NCBI GenBank assembly: GCA_947650365.1
Contig: OX393555.1
Coordinates: forward strand, 78,993,995-79,057,994
Direction: 5' to 3'
DNA from: Chamaelirium japonicum
Taxonomy: Eukaryota; Streptophyta; Magnoliopsida; Liliales; Melanthiaceae
Length of the DNA stretch: 64,000 nt
This document shows, one piece after another, positions 12,804 through 27,473 of the stretch. The translations under genes were made by a program, and so were the position numbers. The notes beneath the pieces are model-generated. The model saw only the letters and a list, made by a program, of their open reading frames with translations. It searched no databases and had not been told where the DNA came from. Numbering within the stretch: the first letter of the stretch is position 1; every line of letters starts with the position of its first letter.

Positions 12804-15628
12804 ATTTCATTAATAAGATCCATTCTAATTCATTCGCACGAATGTATTCATTCTAATTCATTCGTACGATCCATTCGAATTTATTCATACGATCCATTCT
12901 AATTCATTCATATGATCCATTCTAATTCATTCATACGATCCATTTTAATTCATTCGCACGAATGTATTCATTCACACAATCTATACTAATTCATTCGTAC
13001 GATCCATTCTAATTCATTAGCACGATCCATTCTAATTCATTCGTACGATCCATTCTATTTTATTCGTACGATCCATTCTGACTCATTCGTACTATCCATT
13101 TTAATTCATTCGCACGAATGTATCCATTCTAATTCATTCGTACGATCCATTCTAATTCATTCGCACGATCCATTCTAATTCATTCATACGATCCATTCTA
13201 ATTCATTCGTACGATCCATTCTAATTCATTCGAACAATCTATTCTAATTCATTCGTACGATCCATTCTAATTCATTAGCATGATCCATTCTAATTCATTC
13301 GTATGATCCATTCTATTTCATTCGTACGATCCATTCGTACTCATTCGTACGATCGATTCTAATTCATTCGCACGAATGTATCCATTCTATTTCATTCGTA
13401 CGATCCATTCTAATCCATTCGCACGATCCATTCTAATTCATTCATACGATCAATTCTAATTCATTCGCACGATCCATTCTAATTCATTCATACGATCCAT
13501 TCTAATTCATTCATACAATCCATTCTAATTCTTTCGCACGAATGTATCAATTCTAATTCATTCATACGATCCACCCTAATTCCTTCGTATGATCTATTCT
13601 AATTCATTCGCATGAATGTATCCATTCTAATTCATTCGTACGATCCATTCGAATTCATTCATACGATCTATTCTAATTCATTCGTACGATCTATTCTAAT
13701 TCATTCGCACGAATATATCCATTCTAATTCATTCGTACGATTCATTCTAATTCATTCGCACAATCTATTCTAATTTATACGTATGATCCAATCTAATTCA
13801 TTCATACGATCCATTCTAATCCATTCGCACGATCCATTCTAATTCATTCGCACGATCCATTCTAATTCATTCATACGATCCATTCTAATTCATTCATACA
13901 ATCCATTCTAATTCTTTCGCACGAATATATCCATTCTAATTCATTCGTACGATCCACCCTAATTCCTTCGTATGATCCATTCTAATTCATTCGCACGAAT
14001 GTATCCATTCTAATTCATTCGTATGATCCATTCTAATTCATTCATACGATCCAATCTAATTCATTCATATGATCTATTCTAATTCATTCGCACGAATGTA
14101 TCCATTCTAATTCATTCGTACGAAACGTTCTAATTCATTCGCACAATCTATTCTAATACATTCGTACGATCCATTCTAATTCATTAGCACGGTCCATTCT
14201 AATTCATTCGTACGATCCATTCTATTTCATTCATACGATCCATTCTAATTCATTCGCACGAATGTATCCATTCTAATTCATTCCAATTCCTTCGTACGAT
14301 CCATTCGTACGATACATTCTAATTCCTTCGCACGAATGTATCCATTCTAATTCATTCGTACGATCCATTCTAATTCATTCGCATAATCTATTCTAATTCA
14401 TTCATACGATCCATTCTAATTCATTAGCACGATCCATTCTAATTCATTCGTACGATCTATTCTATTTCATTCGTACGATCCATTCTTACTCATTTGTATG
14501 ATCCATTCTAATTCATTCGCACGAATGTATCCATTCTAATTCATTCGTATGATCCATTCTAATTCATTCGCACGATCCATTCTAATTCATTCGTACGATC
14601 CATTCTAATTCATTCGCACGATCCATTCTAATTCATTCATATGATCCATTCTAATTCATTCATACGATCCATTCTAATTTATTCACACGAATGTATCCAT
14701 TATAATTCATTCGTACAATCCATTCTACTTCATTCGCACAATCTATTCTAATTCATTCGTACGATCCATTCTAATTCATTAGCACGATCCATTCTAATTC
14801 ATTCGTACAATCCATTCTATTTCATTGGTACGATCCATTCTTACTCATTCGTACGATCCATTCTAATTCATTCGCACGAATGTATCCATATTATTTCATT
14901 CATACGATCCATTCTAATTCATTTGCACGATCCATTCTAATTTATTCATACGATCCATTCTAATTCATTCGTACGATCCATTCTAATTCATTCGTATGAT
15001 CCATTCTTACTCATTCGTACGATCCATTCTAATTCATTCGCACGAATGTATCTATTCTAATTCAGTCGTACGATCCATTGTAATTCATTCGCACGATCCA
15101 TTCTAATTCATTCGTACGATCAATTCTAATTCATTCGCACGATCCATTCTAATTCATTCATACGATCCATTCTAATTCATTCATATAATCCATTCTAATT
15201 CTTTCGCACGAATGTATCCATTCTAATTCATTCGTACGATCCACCCTAATTCCTTCGTATGATCCATTCTAATTCGTTCGCACGAATGTATCCATTCTAA
15301 TTCATTCGTACGATCCATTCGAATTCATTCATACGATCTATTCTAATTCATTCGTACGATCTACTCTAATTCATTCGCACGAATATATCCATTCTAATTC
15401 ATTCGTACGATCCATTCTAATTCATTCGCACATCTATTCTAATTCATACGTACGATCCATTCTAATTCATTCATACGATCCAATCTAATTCATTCAAATG
15501 ATCCATTCTAATTCATTCGCAAGAATGTATCCAATCTTATTCATTCGCACTATCCATTCTAATTCATTCGCACGATCCATTCTAATTCATTCATACGATC
15601 CATTTTTATTCATTCGTACGATCCATTC
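12804..15628 (+). repeat. Sense block with a copy of the 2-3 kb region
   Basis: Sense monomers without genes. From about 14050 to 15450 the order of odd monomers follows 1890-3300 at an offset of 12156. Anchors are TCTATTCTAATACATTC at 1991 and 14147, the truncated junction at 2151 and 14307, and a CATATTA variant at 2731 and 14887. No CCCATG marker cassette in sense orientation lies between about 6.3 and 17.8 kb, which covers this block. Confidence 0.9.
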
Positions 15629-15724
15629 GTATGAATGAATTAGAATGGATCGTACGTATGAATTAGACTGGATACAATCATGGGAATGAATTAGAATGGA
15701 TCGTACGAATGAATTAGAATGGAT
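15629..15724 (-). repeat. Short inverted patch of about four monomers
   Basis: The left edge is CATTC-GTAT-GAATG (15624-15637). The right edge is the 10-bp palindrome ATGGATCCAT (15719-15728). Inside is a reverse-sense marker cassette with CATGGG near 15680. The patch resembles the left end of blocks B1/B2 and may be a fragment of the same inverted source. Confidence 0.9.
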
Positions 15725-16099
15725 CCATACATACGATCTATTCTAATTCATTCGTACGATCCATTCTAATTCATTCGCACGAATATATCTATGGGAATGA
15801 ATCCATTCTAATTCATTCGCACGATCCATTCTAATTTATTCAAACGATCCATTCTAATTCATTCGCACGATCCATTCTAATTCATTCATATGATCCATTC
15901 TAATTCATTCGCACGAATGTATCCATTCTAATTAATTCGTACGATCTATTCTAATTCATTCGCACAATCTATTCTAATTCATTCGTACGATCCATTCTAA
16001 TTCATTAGCACGATCCATTCTAATTCATTCATGCAATCCATCTAATTCATTCGTATGATCCATTCTATTTCATTCATACAATCCATTAAAATACATTCT
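15725..16099 (+). repeat. Sense stretch with an embedded reverse fragment
   Basis: Sense monomers, interrupted near 15790-15800 by ATGGGAATGA, about ten bases of reverse-sense marker sequence fused to a sense monomer. Near the right end the monomers degrade (TCCATCTAATTC, CCATTAAAATACATTC) just before the next flip. The stretch looks like repeatedly rejoined array debris. Confidence 0.85.
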
Positions 16100-16815
16100 A
16101 GATTGTGCGAATGAATTAGAATGGATACATTCGTGCGAAAGAATTAGAATGGATTGTATGAATTAATTACAAAGGATCTTGCAATTGAATTAGAATGGAT
16201 CGTGCGAATGAATTAGAATGGATCGTACGAATGAATTAGAATAGATTGTGCGAATGAATTAGAATGGATCGTACGAATTAATTAGAATGGATACATTCGT
16301 GCGAATGAATTAGAATGGATCATATGAATGAATTAGAATGGATCGTATGCTTGAATTCGAATGGATCGTACGAATGAATTAGAATGGATACATTCGTGCG
16401 AATGAATTAGAATGGATCATACGAAGGAATTAGGGTGGATCGTACGAATGAATTAGAATGGATACATTCGTGCGAAAGAATTAGACTGGATTGTATGAAT
16501 GAATTAGAATGGATCGTATGAATGAAATAGAATGGATCGTGCAAATGAATTACAATGGATCGTACTATACGAATGAATTAGAATGGATCATATGAATGAA
16601 TTAGAATGGATCATGCGAATGAATTAGAATGGATCCTACGAATGAATTAGAATGGATACATTCGTGCGAATGAATTAGAATAGATCGTATGAATGAGTAA
16701 GAATGGATCGTACAAATGAAATAGAATGGATCGTACGAATGAATTAGAATGGATTGTGCTAATGAATTTGAATGAATTATAATAGATTATGCGAATGAAT
16801 TAGAATAAGAATGGA
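16100..16815 (-). repeat. Inverted satellite block C
   Basis: About 0.7 kb of antisense monomers, entering at CTAGATTGTGCG. It holds an AGGGTGGATC marker near 16432 and GGATACATTC 28-mers near 16121, 16288, 16387, 16462 and 16655. It is less regular than B1/B2, with shortened units such as CGTACTATACG near 16562 and AATTTGAATGAATTATAAT near 16766. Its order of markers overlaps that of the middle of B1, so it may be an older relative of the same flipped piece. Confidence 0.92.
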
Positions 16816-16822
16816 TCCATTC
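16809..16822. repeat. 14-bp palindrome at the antisense-to-sense switch
   Basis: GAATGGATCCATTC is a perfect palindrome where block C ends and sense monomers resume. The core GGATCC is absent from normal tandem joints, which read CGATCC, so it is a direct mark of a tail-to-tail joint. Confidence 0.93.
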
Positions 16823-19800
16823 TAATTCCTTCGCACGAATGTATCCATTCTAATTCATTCATACGATCCATTCAAATTCATTCGCACAATCTATTCTAAT
16901 TCATTCGTACGATCCATTCTAATTCATTCGTATGATCCACCCTAATTCTTTCGTATGATCCATTCTAATTCATTTGTACGATCCATTCTAATTCATTCAT
17001 ACGATCCATTCTAATTCATTCGTACGATCCATTCTAATTCATTCGCACAATCTATTCTAATTCATTCGTACGATCCATTCTAATTCAATAGCACGATCCA
17101 TTCTAATTCATTCGTACGATCCATTCTTACTCATTTGTACGATCTATTCTAATTCTAATTCATTCGTACGATCCATTCTAATTCATTAGCACGATCCATT
17201 CTAATTCATTCGCACAATCTATTCTAATTCATTCGTACGATCCATTCTAATTCATTCGCATGATCCATTCTAATTCATTCGCACGATCCATTCTAATTCA
17301 TTCATACAATCCATTCAAATTCTTTCGCACGAATGTATCCATTCTAATTCATTCGTACGATCCACCCTAATTCCTTCGTATGATCCATTCTAATTCATTC
17401 GCACGAATGTATCCATTCTAATTTTTTCGTTCGATCCATTCCAATTCATTCATACGACCCATTCTAATTCATTCATACGATCCATTCTAATTCATTCGCA
17501 CGAATGTATCCATTCTAATTCATTCGTACGATCCATTCTAATTCATTCGCACAATCTATTCTAATTCATTCGTACGATCCATTCTAATTCATTCGCATGA
17601 TGCTATCTAATTCATTTGCACGATCCATTCTAATTCATTCATACAATCCATTCTAATTCTTTTGCATGAATGTATCCAATCTAATTCATTCGTACGATCC
17701 ATTCTAATTCCTTCGTACGATCCATTCTAATTCCTTCGTACGATCCTTTCCAATTCCTTCGTACGATCCATTCTATTTCATTCGTATAATCCATTCTAAT
17801 TCCTTCGTACGATCCATTCTAATTCATTCCCATGAATGTATCCATTCTAATTCATACGTACGATCTATTCCAATTCATTCATACGATCCAATCTAATTCA
17901 TTCATACGATCCATTCTAATTCATTCGTACAATCCATTCTAATTCATTCGCACAATCTAGTCTAATTCATTCGTACGATCCATTCTAATTCATTAGCACG
18001 ATCTATTCTAATTCATTCGTATGATTTATTCTATTTCATTCGTACGGTCCATTCTTACTCATTCGTACGATCCATTGTAATTCATTCGCACGAATATATC
18101 TATTCTAATTCATTCGTACGATCCATTCTAATTTATTCGCATGATCCCTTCCAATTCATTTATACGAACCATTCTAATTCATTCGTACGATCCATTCTAA
18201 TTCATTCACATGATCCATTCTAATTCATTCATACGATCCATTCTAATTCATTCATACGATCCATTCAAATTCTTTCGCACGAATGTATCCATTCTAATTC
18301 ATTCGTACGATCCACCCTAATTCCTTCGTATGATCCATTCTAATTCATTCGTATGATCCATTTTAATTCATTCGCACGATCCATTCTAATTCATTCATAC
18401 GATCCATTATAATTCATTCGTACAATCCATTCTAATTCGTTCGCACAATCTATTCGAATTCATTCATACGATCCATTCTATTTCATTAGCACGATCCATT
18501 CTAATTCATTCGTACGATCAATTCCATTTCATTCGTATGATCCATTCTTACACATTCGTACGATGCATTCTAATTCATTCGCACGAATGTATCCATTCTA
18601 ACTCATTCGTACGATCCATTCTAATTCATTCGCATGATCCATTCTAATTCATTCATACGATCCATTCTAATTCATTCGTACGATCCATTCTAATTCATTC
18701 GCACGATCCATTCTAATTTATTCATACGATCTATTCTAATTTATTCATAAAATCCATTCTAATTCTTTCGCACGAATGTATCCATTCTAATTCATTCGTA
18801 CGATCCACCCTAATTCCTTCGTATGATCCATTCTAATTCATTCGCACGAATGTATCCATTCTAATTCATTCGTACGGTCCATTCGAATTCATTCAAATGA
18901 TCCATTCTAATTCATTCATACGATCCATTCTAATTCATTCGTATGAATGTATCCATTCTAATTCATTCATACGATCCATTCAAATTCGTTCGCACAATCT
19001 ATTCTAATTCATTCGTACAATCCATTCTATTTCATTCGCACGATCTCTTCTAATTCATTTGCACGATCCATTCTAATTCATTCATACAATCCATTCTAAG
19101 TCTTTTGCACGAATATATCCATTATAATTCATTCGTATGATCCGTCCTAATTCCTTCGTACGATCCATTCTAATTCCTTCATACGATCCACTCTATTTCA
19201 TTCGTATGATCCATTCTAATTCCTTCGTACGATCCATTCTAATTCATTCCCGTGAATGTATCCATTTTAATTCATACGTACGATTCATTCTAATTCCTTC
19301 ATACGATCCAATCTAATTCATTCATAAGATCCATTCTAATTCATTCGCACGATTGTATCCATTCTAATTCATTCGTACGATCCATTCTAATTCATTCGCA
19401 CAATCTATTCTAATTCATTCGTACGATCCATTCTAATTCATTAGCACGATCCATTGTAATTCATTCGTACGATCTATTCTATTTCATTCGTACGTTCCAT
19501 TCTTACTCATTCGTACGATCTATTCTAATTCATTCGCACGAATGAATCCATTCTAATTTATTCGTACGATCCATTCTAATAAATTCGCACGATCCAATCT
19601 AATTCATTCATACGATCCATTCTAATTCATTCGTACGATGCATTCTAATTCATTCGCACGATCCATTCAAATTCATTCATAGGATCCATTCTAATTCATT
19701 CATACAATCCATTCTAATTCTTTCGCATGAATGTATCCATTCTAATTCATTCGTACGATCCATTCGAATTCATTCATACGATCCATTCAAATTCATTCAT

Positions 19801-22800
19801 ACGTTCAATTATAATTCATTCGCATGAATGTATCCATTCTAATTCATTCATACGATCCATTCTAATTCATTCGCACGATCCAATCAAATTAATTCGCACG
19901 ATCCATTCTAATTCATTCGTACGATCCATTCTATTTCATTTGTACGATCCATTCTTACTCATTCGTACGATCCATTCTAATTCATTCGCACGAATGTGTC
20001 CATTCTAATTCATTCATACGATCCATTCTAATTCATTCGCACGATCCATTCTAATTCATTCATACGATCCATTTTAATTTATTCGCACGATCCATTCAAA
20101 TTCATTCATACGATCCATTCTAATTCATTCGCATGATCCATTCTAATTCATTCATACGATCCATTCTAATTCATTCATACAATCCATTCTAATTCTTTTG
20201 CACGAATGTATCCATTCTAATTCATTCGTACGATCCGCCCTAATTCCTTCGTATGATCCATTCTAATTCATTCGCACGAATGTATCCATTCTAATTCATT
20301 CGTACGATCCATTCGAATTCATTCATACGATCCATTCTAATTCATTCATACGATCCATTCTAATTCATTCGCACGAATGTATCTATTCTAATTCATTCGT
20401 ACGATCGATTCTACTTCATTCGCACAATCGATTCTAATTCATTCGTACGATCCATTCTAATTCATTCGCATGATCCATTCTAATTCATTTGTACGATCCA
20501 TTCTAATTCATTCATACAATCCATTCTAATTCATTCGTACGATCCATTCTAATTTCTTCGTACGATCCATTCTAATTCCTGCGTACGATCCATTCTAATT
20601 TCTTCGTACGATCCATTCTAATTCATTCCCATGAATGTATCCATTCAAATTCATACTTACGATCCAATCTAATTCATTCATACGATCCAATCTAATTCAT
20701 TCATATGATCTATTCTAATTCATTCGCATGAATATATCCATTCTAATTCATTCGTACGATCCATTCTAATTCATTCGCACAATCTATTCTAATACATTCG
20801 TACGATCCATTCTAATTCATTAGCACGATCCATTCTAATTCATTCGTACGATCCATTCTATTTCATTCGTACGATCCATTCTTACTCATTCGTACGATCC
20901 ATTCTAATTCATTCGCATGATCCATTCTAATTCATTGGTACGATCCATTCTAATTCATTTATACAATCCATTCTAATTCTTTTGCACGAATTTATCCATT
21001 CTAATTCATTCGTACGACCCATTCTAATTCCTTCGTACGATCTATTCTAATTTCTTCGTACGATCCATTCTAATTCATTCCCATGAATGTATCCATTCTA
21101 ATTCATACGTACGATCCATTCTAATTCATTCATATGATCCAATCTAATTCATTCATATGATCTATTCTAATTCATTCGCACGAATGTATCCATTCTAATT
21201 CATTCGTACGATCCACTCTAATTCATTCGCACAATCTATTCTAATACATTCGTACGATCCATTCTAAGTCATTAGCACGATCCATTCTAATTCATTCGTA
21301 TGATCCATTCTATTTCATTCATACGATCCATTCTAATTCATTCGCACGAATGTATCCATTCTAATTCATTCCAATTCATTCGTACGATCCATTCGTACGA
21401 TACATTCTAATTCCTTCGCACGAATGTATCCATTCTAATTCATTCGTATGATCCATTCTAATTCATTCGCACAATCTATTCTAATTCATTCATACGATCC
21501 ATTCTAATTCATTAGCACGATCCATTCTAATTCATTCGTACGATCCATTGTATTTTATTTGTACGATCCATTCTTACTCATTTGTATGATCCATTCAAAT
21601 TCATTCGCACGAATGTATCCATTCTAATTCATTCGTACGATCCATTCTAATTCATTCGCACGATCCATTCTAATTCATTCATATGATCCATTCTAATTCA
21701 TTCATACGATCCATTCTAATTTATTCGCACAAATGTATCCATTATAATTCATTCGTACAATCCATTCTAATTCATTCGCACAATCTATTCTAATTCATTC
21801 GTACGATCCATTCTAATTCATTAGCACGATCCAGTCTAATTCATTCGTACGATCCATTCTATTTCATTGGTACGATCCGTTCTTACTCATTCGTACGATC
21901 CATTCTAATTCATTCACACGAATGTATCCATATTAATTCATTCGTACGATCCATTCTAATTCATTCGCACGATCCATTCTAATTCATTCATACGATCCAT
22001 TCTAATTCATTCGTTTGATCCATTCTAATTCATTCGCATGATCCATTCTAATTCATTCATACGATCTATTCCAATTCCTTCACACGATTGTATCCATTCT
22101 AATTCATTCGTACGATCTACCCTAATTCCTTCGTATGATCCATTCTAATTCATTCGCACGAATGTATCCATTCTAATTCATTCGTACGATCCATTCGAAT
22201 TCATTCATACGATCTATTCTAATTCATTCATACGATCCATTCTAATTCATTCTCACGAATGTATCCATTCTAATTCATTGTTATGATCCATTCTAATTCA
22301 TTCGCACAATCTATTCTAATTAATTTGTACGATCCATTCTAATTCATTCGCACGATCCATTCTAATTCATTTGCCCGATCCATTCTAATTCATTCATACA
22401 ATCCATTCTAATTCTTTTGTACGAATGTATCCATTCTAATTCATTCGTAAGCTCCATTCTAATTCCTTCATACGATCCATTCTAATTCTTTCGTACTATC
22501 CATTCTAATTCCTTCGTACGATCCATTCTATTTCATTCGTATGATCCATTCTAATTCCTTCGTACGATCCATTCTAATTCATTCCCATGAATGTATCCAT
22601 TCTAATTTATACGTACGATCCATTCTAATTCATTCATACGATCCAATCAAATTCATTCATACGATCCATTCTAATTCATTCGCACGAATGTATCCATTCT
22701 AATTCATTCGTACGATCCATTCTAATTCATTCGCAATATCTTTTCTAATTCATTCGTACGATCCATTCTAATTCATTAGCACGATCCATTCTAATTCATT

Positions 22801-23486
22801 CGTACGATCCATTCTATTTTATTCGTACGACCCTTTCTTACTCATTCATACGATCCATTCTAATTCATTCGCACGAATGTATCCATTCTAATTTATTCGT
22901 CCGATCCATTCTAATTCATTCGAATGATCCATTCTAATTCATTCATACGATCCATTCTAATTCATTCATACGATCCATTCTAATTCATTCGCACAATCTA
23001 TTCTAATTCATTCGTACGATCCATTCTAATTCGTTAGCACGATCCATTCTAATTCATTCGTACGATCCATTCTATTTCATTCGTACGATCCATTCTTACT
23101 CATTCGTACGATCCATTCTAATTCATTCGCACGAATATATCCATTCTAATTCATTCGTATAATCCATTCTAATTCATTGCATGATTAATTCTAATTCATT
23201 CATATGATCCATTCTAATTCATTCGTACGATCCATTCTAATTCATTTGCACGATCCATTCTACTTCATTCATATGATCCATTCTAATTCATTCGTACAAT
23301 CCACTCTAATTCTTTCGCACGAATGTATCCATTCTAATTCATTCGTACGATCCACCCTAATTCCTTCGTATGATCCATTCTAATTCATTCGAACGAATGT
23401 ATTCATTCTAATTCATTCGTACGATCTATTCGAATTCATTCATATAATCCATTCTAATTCATTCATACGATCCATTCTAATTCATT
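16816..23486 (+). repeat. Sense block including the copy of the window start
   Basis: Ordinary sense array with no gene. From 19222 it repeats the opening of the window: the CCCGTG cassette at 19249 corresponds to position 28. Later anchors at 1385, 1836 and 2151 correspond to about 20628, 21080 and 21395. The offset drifts from 19221 to 19244 and then 19198 in steps of 23, meaning whole monomers were gained and lost. By the TTTGCCCGATCC variant (near 4904 and 22369) the offset is about 17465, so more than 1.7 kb has gone from one copy. The open frame at 19727-20008 (93 codons) is repeat read-through. Confidence 0.9.
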
Positions 23487-26400
23487 CGCACGAATGTATC
23501 CATTCTAATTTATTCGTACGATCCATTCTAATTCATTCGCACAATCTATTCTAATTCATTCGTACGATCCATTCTAATTCATTAGCACAATCCATTCTAA
23601 TTCATTCGTACGAACCATTCTATTTCATTCGTACGATCCATTCTAACTTATTCGTATGATACATTCTAATTCATTCACACGAATGTATCCATTCTAATTC
23701 ATTCGTACGATCCATTCTAATTCATTCGCACGATCCATTCTAATTCATTCATACGTTCCATTCTAATTCATTCGTACGATCAATTCTAATTCATTCGCAC
23801 GATCCATTCTAATTCATTCACATGATCCATTTTAATTCATTCATACGATCCATTCTAATTCATTTGCACGAATGTATCCATTATAATTCATTCGTACAAT
23901 CCATTTTAATTCATTCGCACAATCTATTCTAATTCATTCGTACGATCCATTCTAATTCATTAGCACGATCCATTCTAATTCATTCGTACGATCCATTCTA
24001 TTTCATTGGTACGATCCATTCTTACTCATTCGTACGATCCATTCTAATTCATTCGCAAGAATGTATCCATTCTAATTCATTCGTACGTTCCATTCTAATT
24101 CATTTGCACGATCCATTCTTATTCATTCATATGATCCATTCTAATTCATAAGTATGATCCATTCTAATTCATTGGAACGATCTATTCTTACTCATTCGTA
24201 CGATCCATTCTAATTCATTCGCACGAATATGTCCATTCTAATTCATTTGTACGATCCATTCTAATTCATTCGCACGATCCATTCTAATTTTTTCATACGA
24301 TCCATTCTAATTCATTCATATGATCCATTCTAATTCATTCGCACGATCCATTCTAATTCATTCATACAATCCATTCTAATTCTTTCGCACGAATGTATCT
24401 ATTCTAATTCATTCGTACGATCCACCCTAATTCCTTCGTATGATCCATTCTAATTCATTCGCACGAATGTATCCATTCTAATTCATTCGTGCGATCCATT
24501 CGAATTCATTCATACGATCCATTCTAATTCATTCGCATGAATGCATCCATTCTAATTCATTAGTACGATCCATTCTAATTCATTCGCACAATCGATTCTA
24601 ATTCATTCGTACAATCCATTCTAATTCATTCGCACGATCCATTCTAATTCATTTGTACGATCCATTCTAATTCATTCATACAATCCATTCTAATTCTTTT
24701 GCATGAATGTATCCATTCTAATTCATTCGTACGATCCATTCTAATTCCTTCGTACGATCCATTCTAATTTCTTTGTACGATCCATTCTAATTCATTCCCA
24801 TGAATGTATCCATTCTAATTCATTCGTACGATCCATTCTAATTCATTCATACGATCCAATCTAATTCATTCATACGATCTATTCTAATTCATTCGCACGA
24901 ATGTATCCATTCTAATTCACTCGTACGATCCATTCTAATTCATTCGCACAATTTATTCTAATTCATTTGTACGATCCATTCTAATTTATTTGCACGATCC
25001 ATTCTAATTCATTCGTACGATCCATTCTATTTCATTCGTACAATCCATTCTTACTCATTCGTACGATCCATTCTAATTCATTCGCACGAATGTATCCATT
25101 CTAATTCATTCATAAGTTCCATTCTTATTCATTCGCACGAGCCATTCTAATTCATTCATACGATCCATTCTAAATCATTCGAACGATCCATTCTAATTCA
25201 TTCGCACGATCCATTCTAATTCATTCAAACAATCCATTCTAATTCATTCATATGATCCATTCTAATTCATTCGCACGAATGTATCCATTCTAATTCATTT
25301 GTACGATCCATTCTAATACATTCGCATAGTCTATTCTAATTCATTCGTACGATCAATTCTATTTCATTCGTACGATTCATTCTTACTCATTCGAACGATC
25401 CATTCTAATTCATTCGCACGAACGTATCCATTTCTAATTCATTCATACGATCCATTCTAATTCATTTGCACGATCCATTCTAATTCATTCGTACGATCCA
25501 TTCTAATTTATTCGCACAATCTATTCTAATTCATTCGTACGATCCATTCTAATTTATTAGCACGATCCATTATAATTCATTCGTACGATCCATTCTATTT
25601 CATTCGTACGATCCATTCTTACTCATTCGTACAATCCATTCTAATTCATTCGCACGAATGTATCCATTCTAATTCATTCATACATTCCATTCTAATTCAT
25701 TCGCACGAGCCATTCTAATTCATTCATACGATCCATTCTAATTCATTCTTACGATCCATTCTAATTCATTCGCACGAATGTATCCATTCTAATTCATTTG
25801 TACGATCCATTCAAATACATTCGCACAATCTATTCTAATTCATTCATACGATCCATTCTATTTCATTCGTACGATCCATTCTTACTCATTCGAATGATCC
25901 ATTCTAATTCATTCGCATGAATGTATCCATTCTAATTCATTCATACGATCTATTCTAATTCATTTGCCCGATCCATTCTAATTCATTCATACGATCCAAT
26001 CTAATTCATTCGTACGATCTATTCTAATTCATTCGCACAATCTATTCTAATTCATTCGTACGATCCATTCTAATTCATTAGTACGATCCATTCTAATTCA
26101 TTCGTACGATCCATTCTATTTCATTCGTACGATCCATTCTTACTTATTCGTACGATCCATTCTAGTTTATTCGCAAGAATGTATCCATTCTAATTCATTC
26201 GTACGATCCATTCTAATTCATTCGCACGATTTATACTAATTCATTCGTACGATCCATTTTAATTCATTCGTACAATGCATTCTAATTCATTCGCACGATC
26301 CATTCTAATTCATTCATACGATCCATTCTAATTCATTCATACAATCCTTTCTAATTCTTTCGCAGGAATGTATCCATTCTAATTCATTCGTACGATCCAC

Positions 26401-27473
26401 CCTAATTCATTCATGCGATCCATTCTAATTCATTCGCACGATCCATTCTAATTCATTTATACGATCCATTCTAATTCATTCGTACGATCCATTCTTACTC
26501 ATTCGCACGATCCATTCTAATTCATTCATATGATCCATTCTAATTCATTCATACAATCCATTCTAAATCTTTCGCACGAATGTATCCATTCTAATTCATT
26601 CGTACGATCCATTCTAATTCATTCATACGATCTATTCTAATTCATTCGCACGAATGTATGCATTCAAATTCATTCGTACGATCCATTCAAATTCATTCGC
26701 ACAATCTATTCTAATTCAATCGTACGATCCATTCTAATTCATTAGCACGATCCATTCTAATTCATTCGTACGATCCATTCTATTTCATTCGTACGATCCA
26801 TTCTTACTCATTCGTACGATCCATTCTAATTCATTCGCACGAATGTATCCATTCTAATTCATTCGTACGATCCATTCTAATTCATTCATACGATCCATTC
26901 TAATTCATTCGTACGATCCATTCTATTTCATTCGTACGATCCATTCTTACTCATTCGAATGATCCATTCTAATTCATTCGCATGAATGTATCCATTCTAA
27001 TTCATTCATACGATCCATTCTAATTCATTTGCACGATCCATTCTAATTCATTCATACGATCCATTCTAATTCATTCGTACGATCTATTCTAATTCATTCG
27101 TACAATCTATTCTAATTCATTCGTACGATCCATTCTAATTCATTAGTACGATCCATTCTAATTCATTCGTACGATCCATTCTATTTCATTCATACGATCA
27201 ATTCTTACTCATTCGTACGATCAATTCTAGTTTATTCGCAAGAATGTATCCATTCTAATTCATTCGTACGATCCATTCTAATTCATTCGCACGATTCATT
27301 CTAATTCATTCGTACGATCCATTTTAATTCATTCGTACAATGCATTCTAATTCATTCGCACGATCCATTCTAATTCATTCATACGATCCATTCTAATGCA
27401 TTCATACAATCCTTTCTAATTATTTCGCACGAATGTATCCATTCTAATTCATTCGTACGATCCACCCTAATTC
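23487..27473 (+). repeat. Segmental duplication, copy 1 (4.0 kb)
   Basis: The segment matches 27906-31915. The offset is 4419 from about 23487 to 25440, shown by shared rarities such as CATTAGCACAATCC, GCAAGAATG, GAATATGTCC and the GAACGTATCCATTTC monomer at 25420. After one 23-bp monomer present only in copy 2 it becomes 4442 (TCTAGTTTATTCG at 26161 and 30603, GCAGGAATG near 26362 and 30804). Similarity ends around 27474, where copy 1 reads TTCATTCG and copy 2 TTCCTTCG. Agreement is very high, roughly 98-99% by eye. Confidence 0.9.
25891..26955 (+). repeat. 1065-bp higher-order unit
   Basis: A CGAATGATCC monomer marks 25891 and 26956, and 25891-26408 repeats as 26956-27473. 1065 bp equals 39 monomers of 23 bp plus 6 of 28 bp, and six 28-mers are indeed counted between the markers. 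The pair is copied again at 30333 and 31398 by the 4442-bp duplication. The second unit is incomplete at its right end, which coincides with the end of the large duplicated copy. Confidence 0.83.

Noticed and set aside
19727-20008. 93-codon open frame on the + strand, rich in IHSNSF and YDPF peptides
   Set aside because: A 23-bp unit read in three frames gives a 23-residue repeating peptide with a TAA stop each 69 bp. The frame stays open only where TCTAA is mutated or a 28-mer shifts phase. There is no conserved start or domain, and no coding context.
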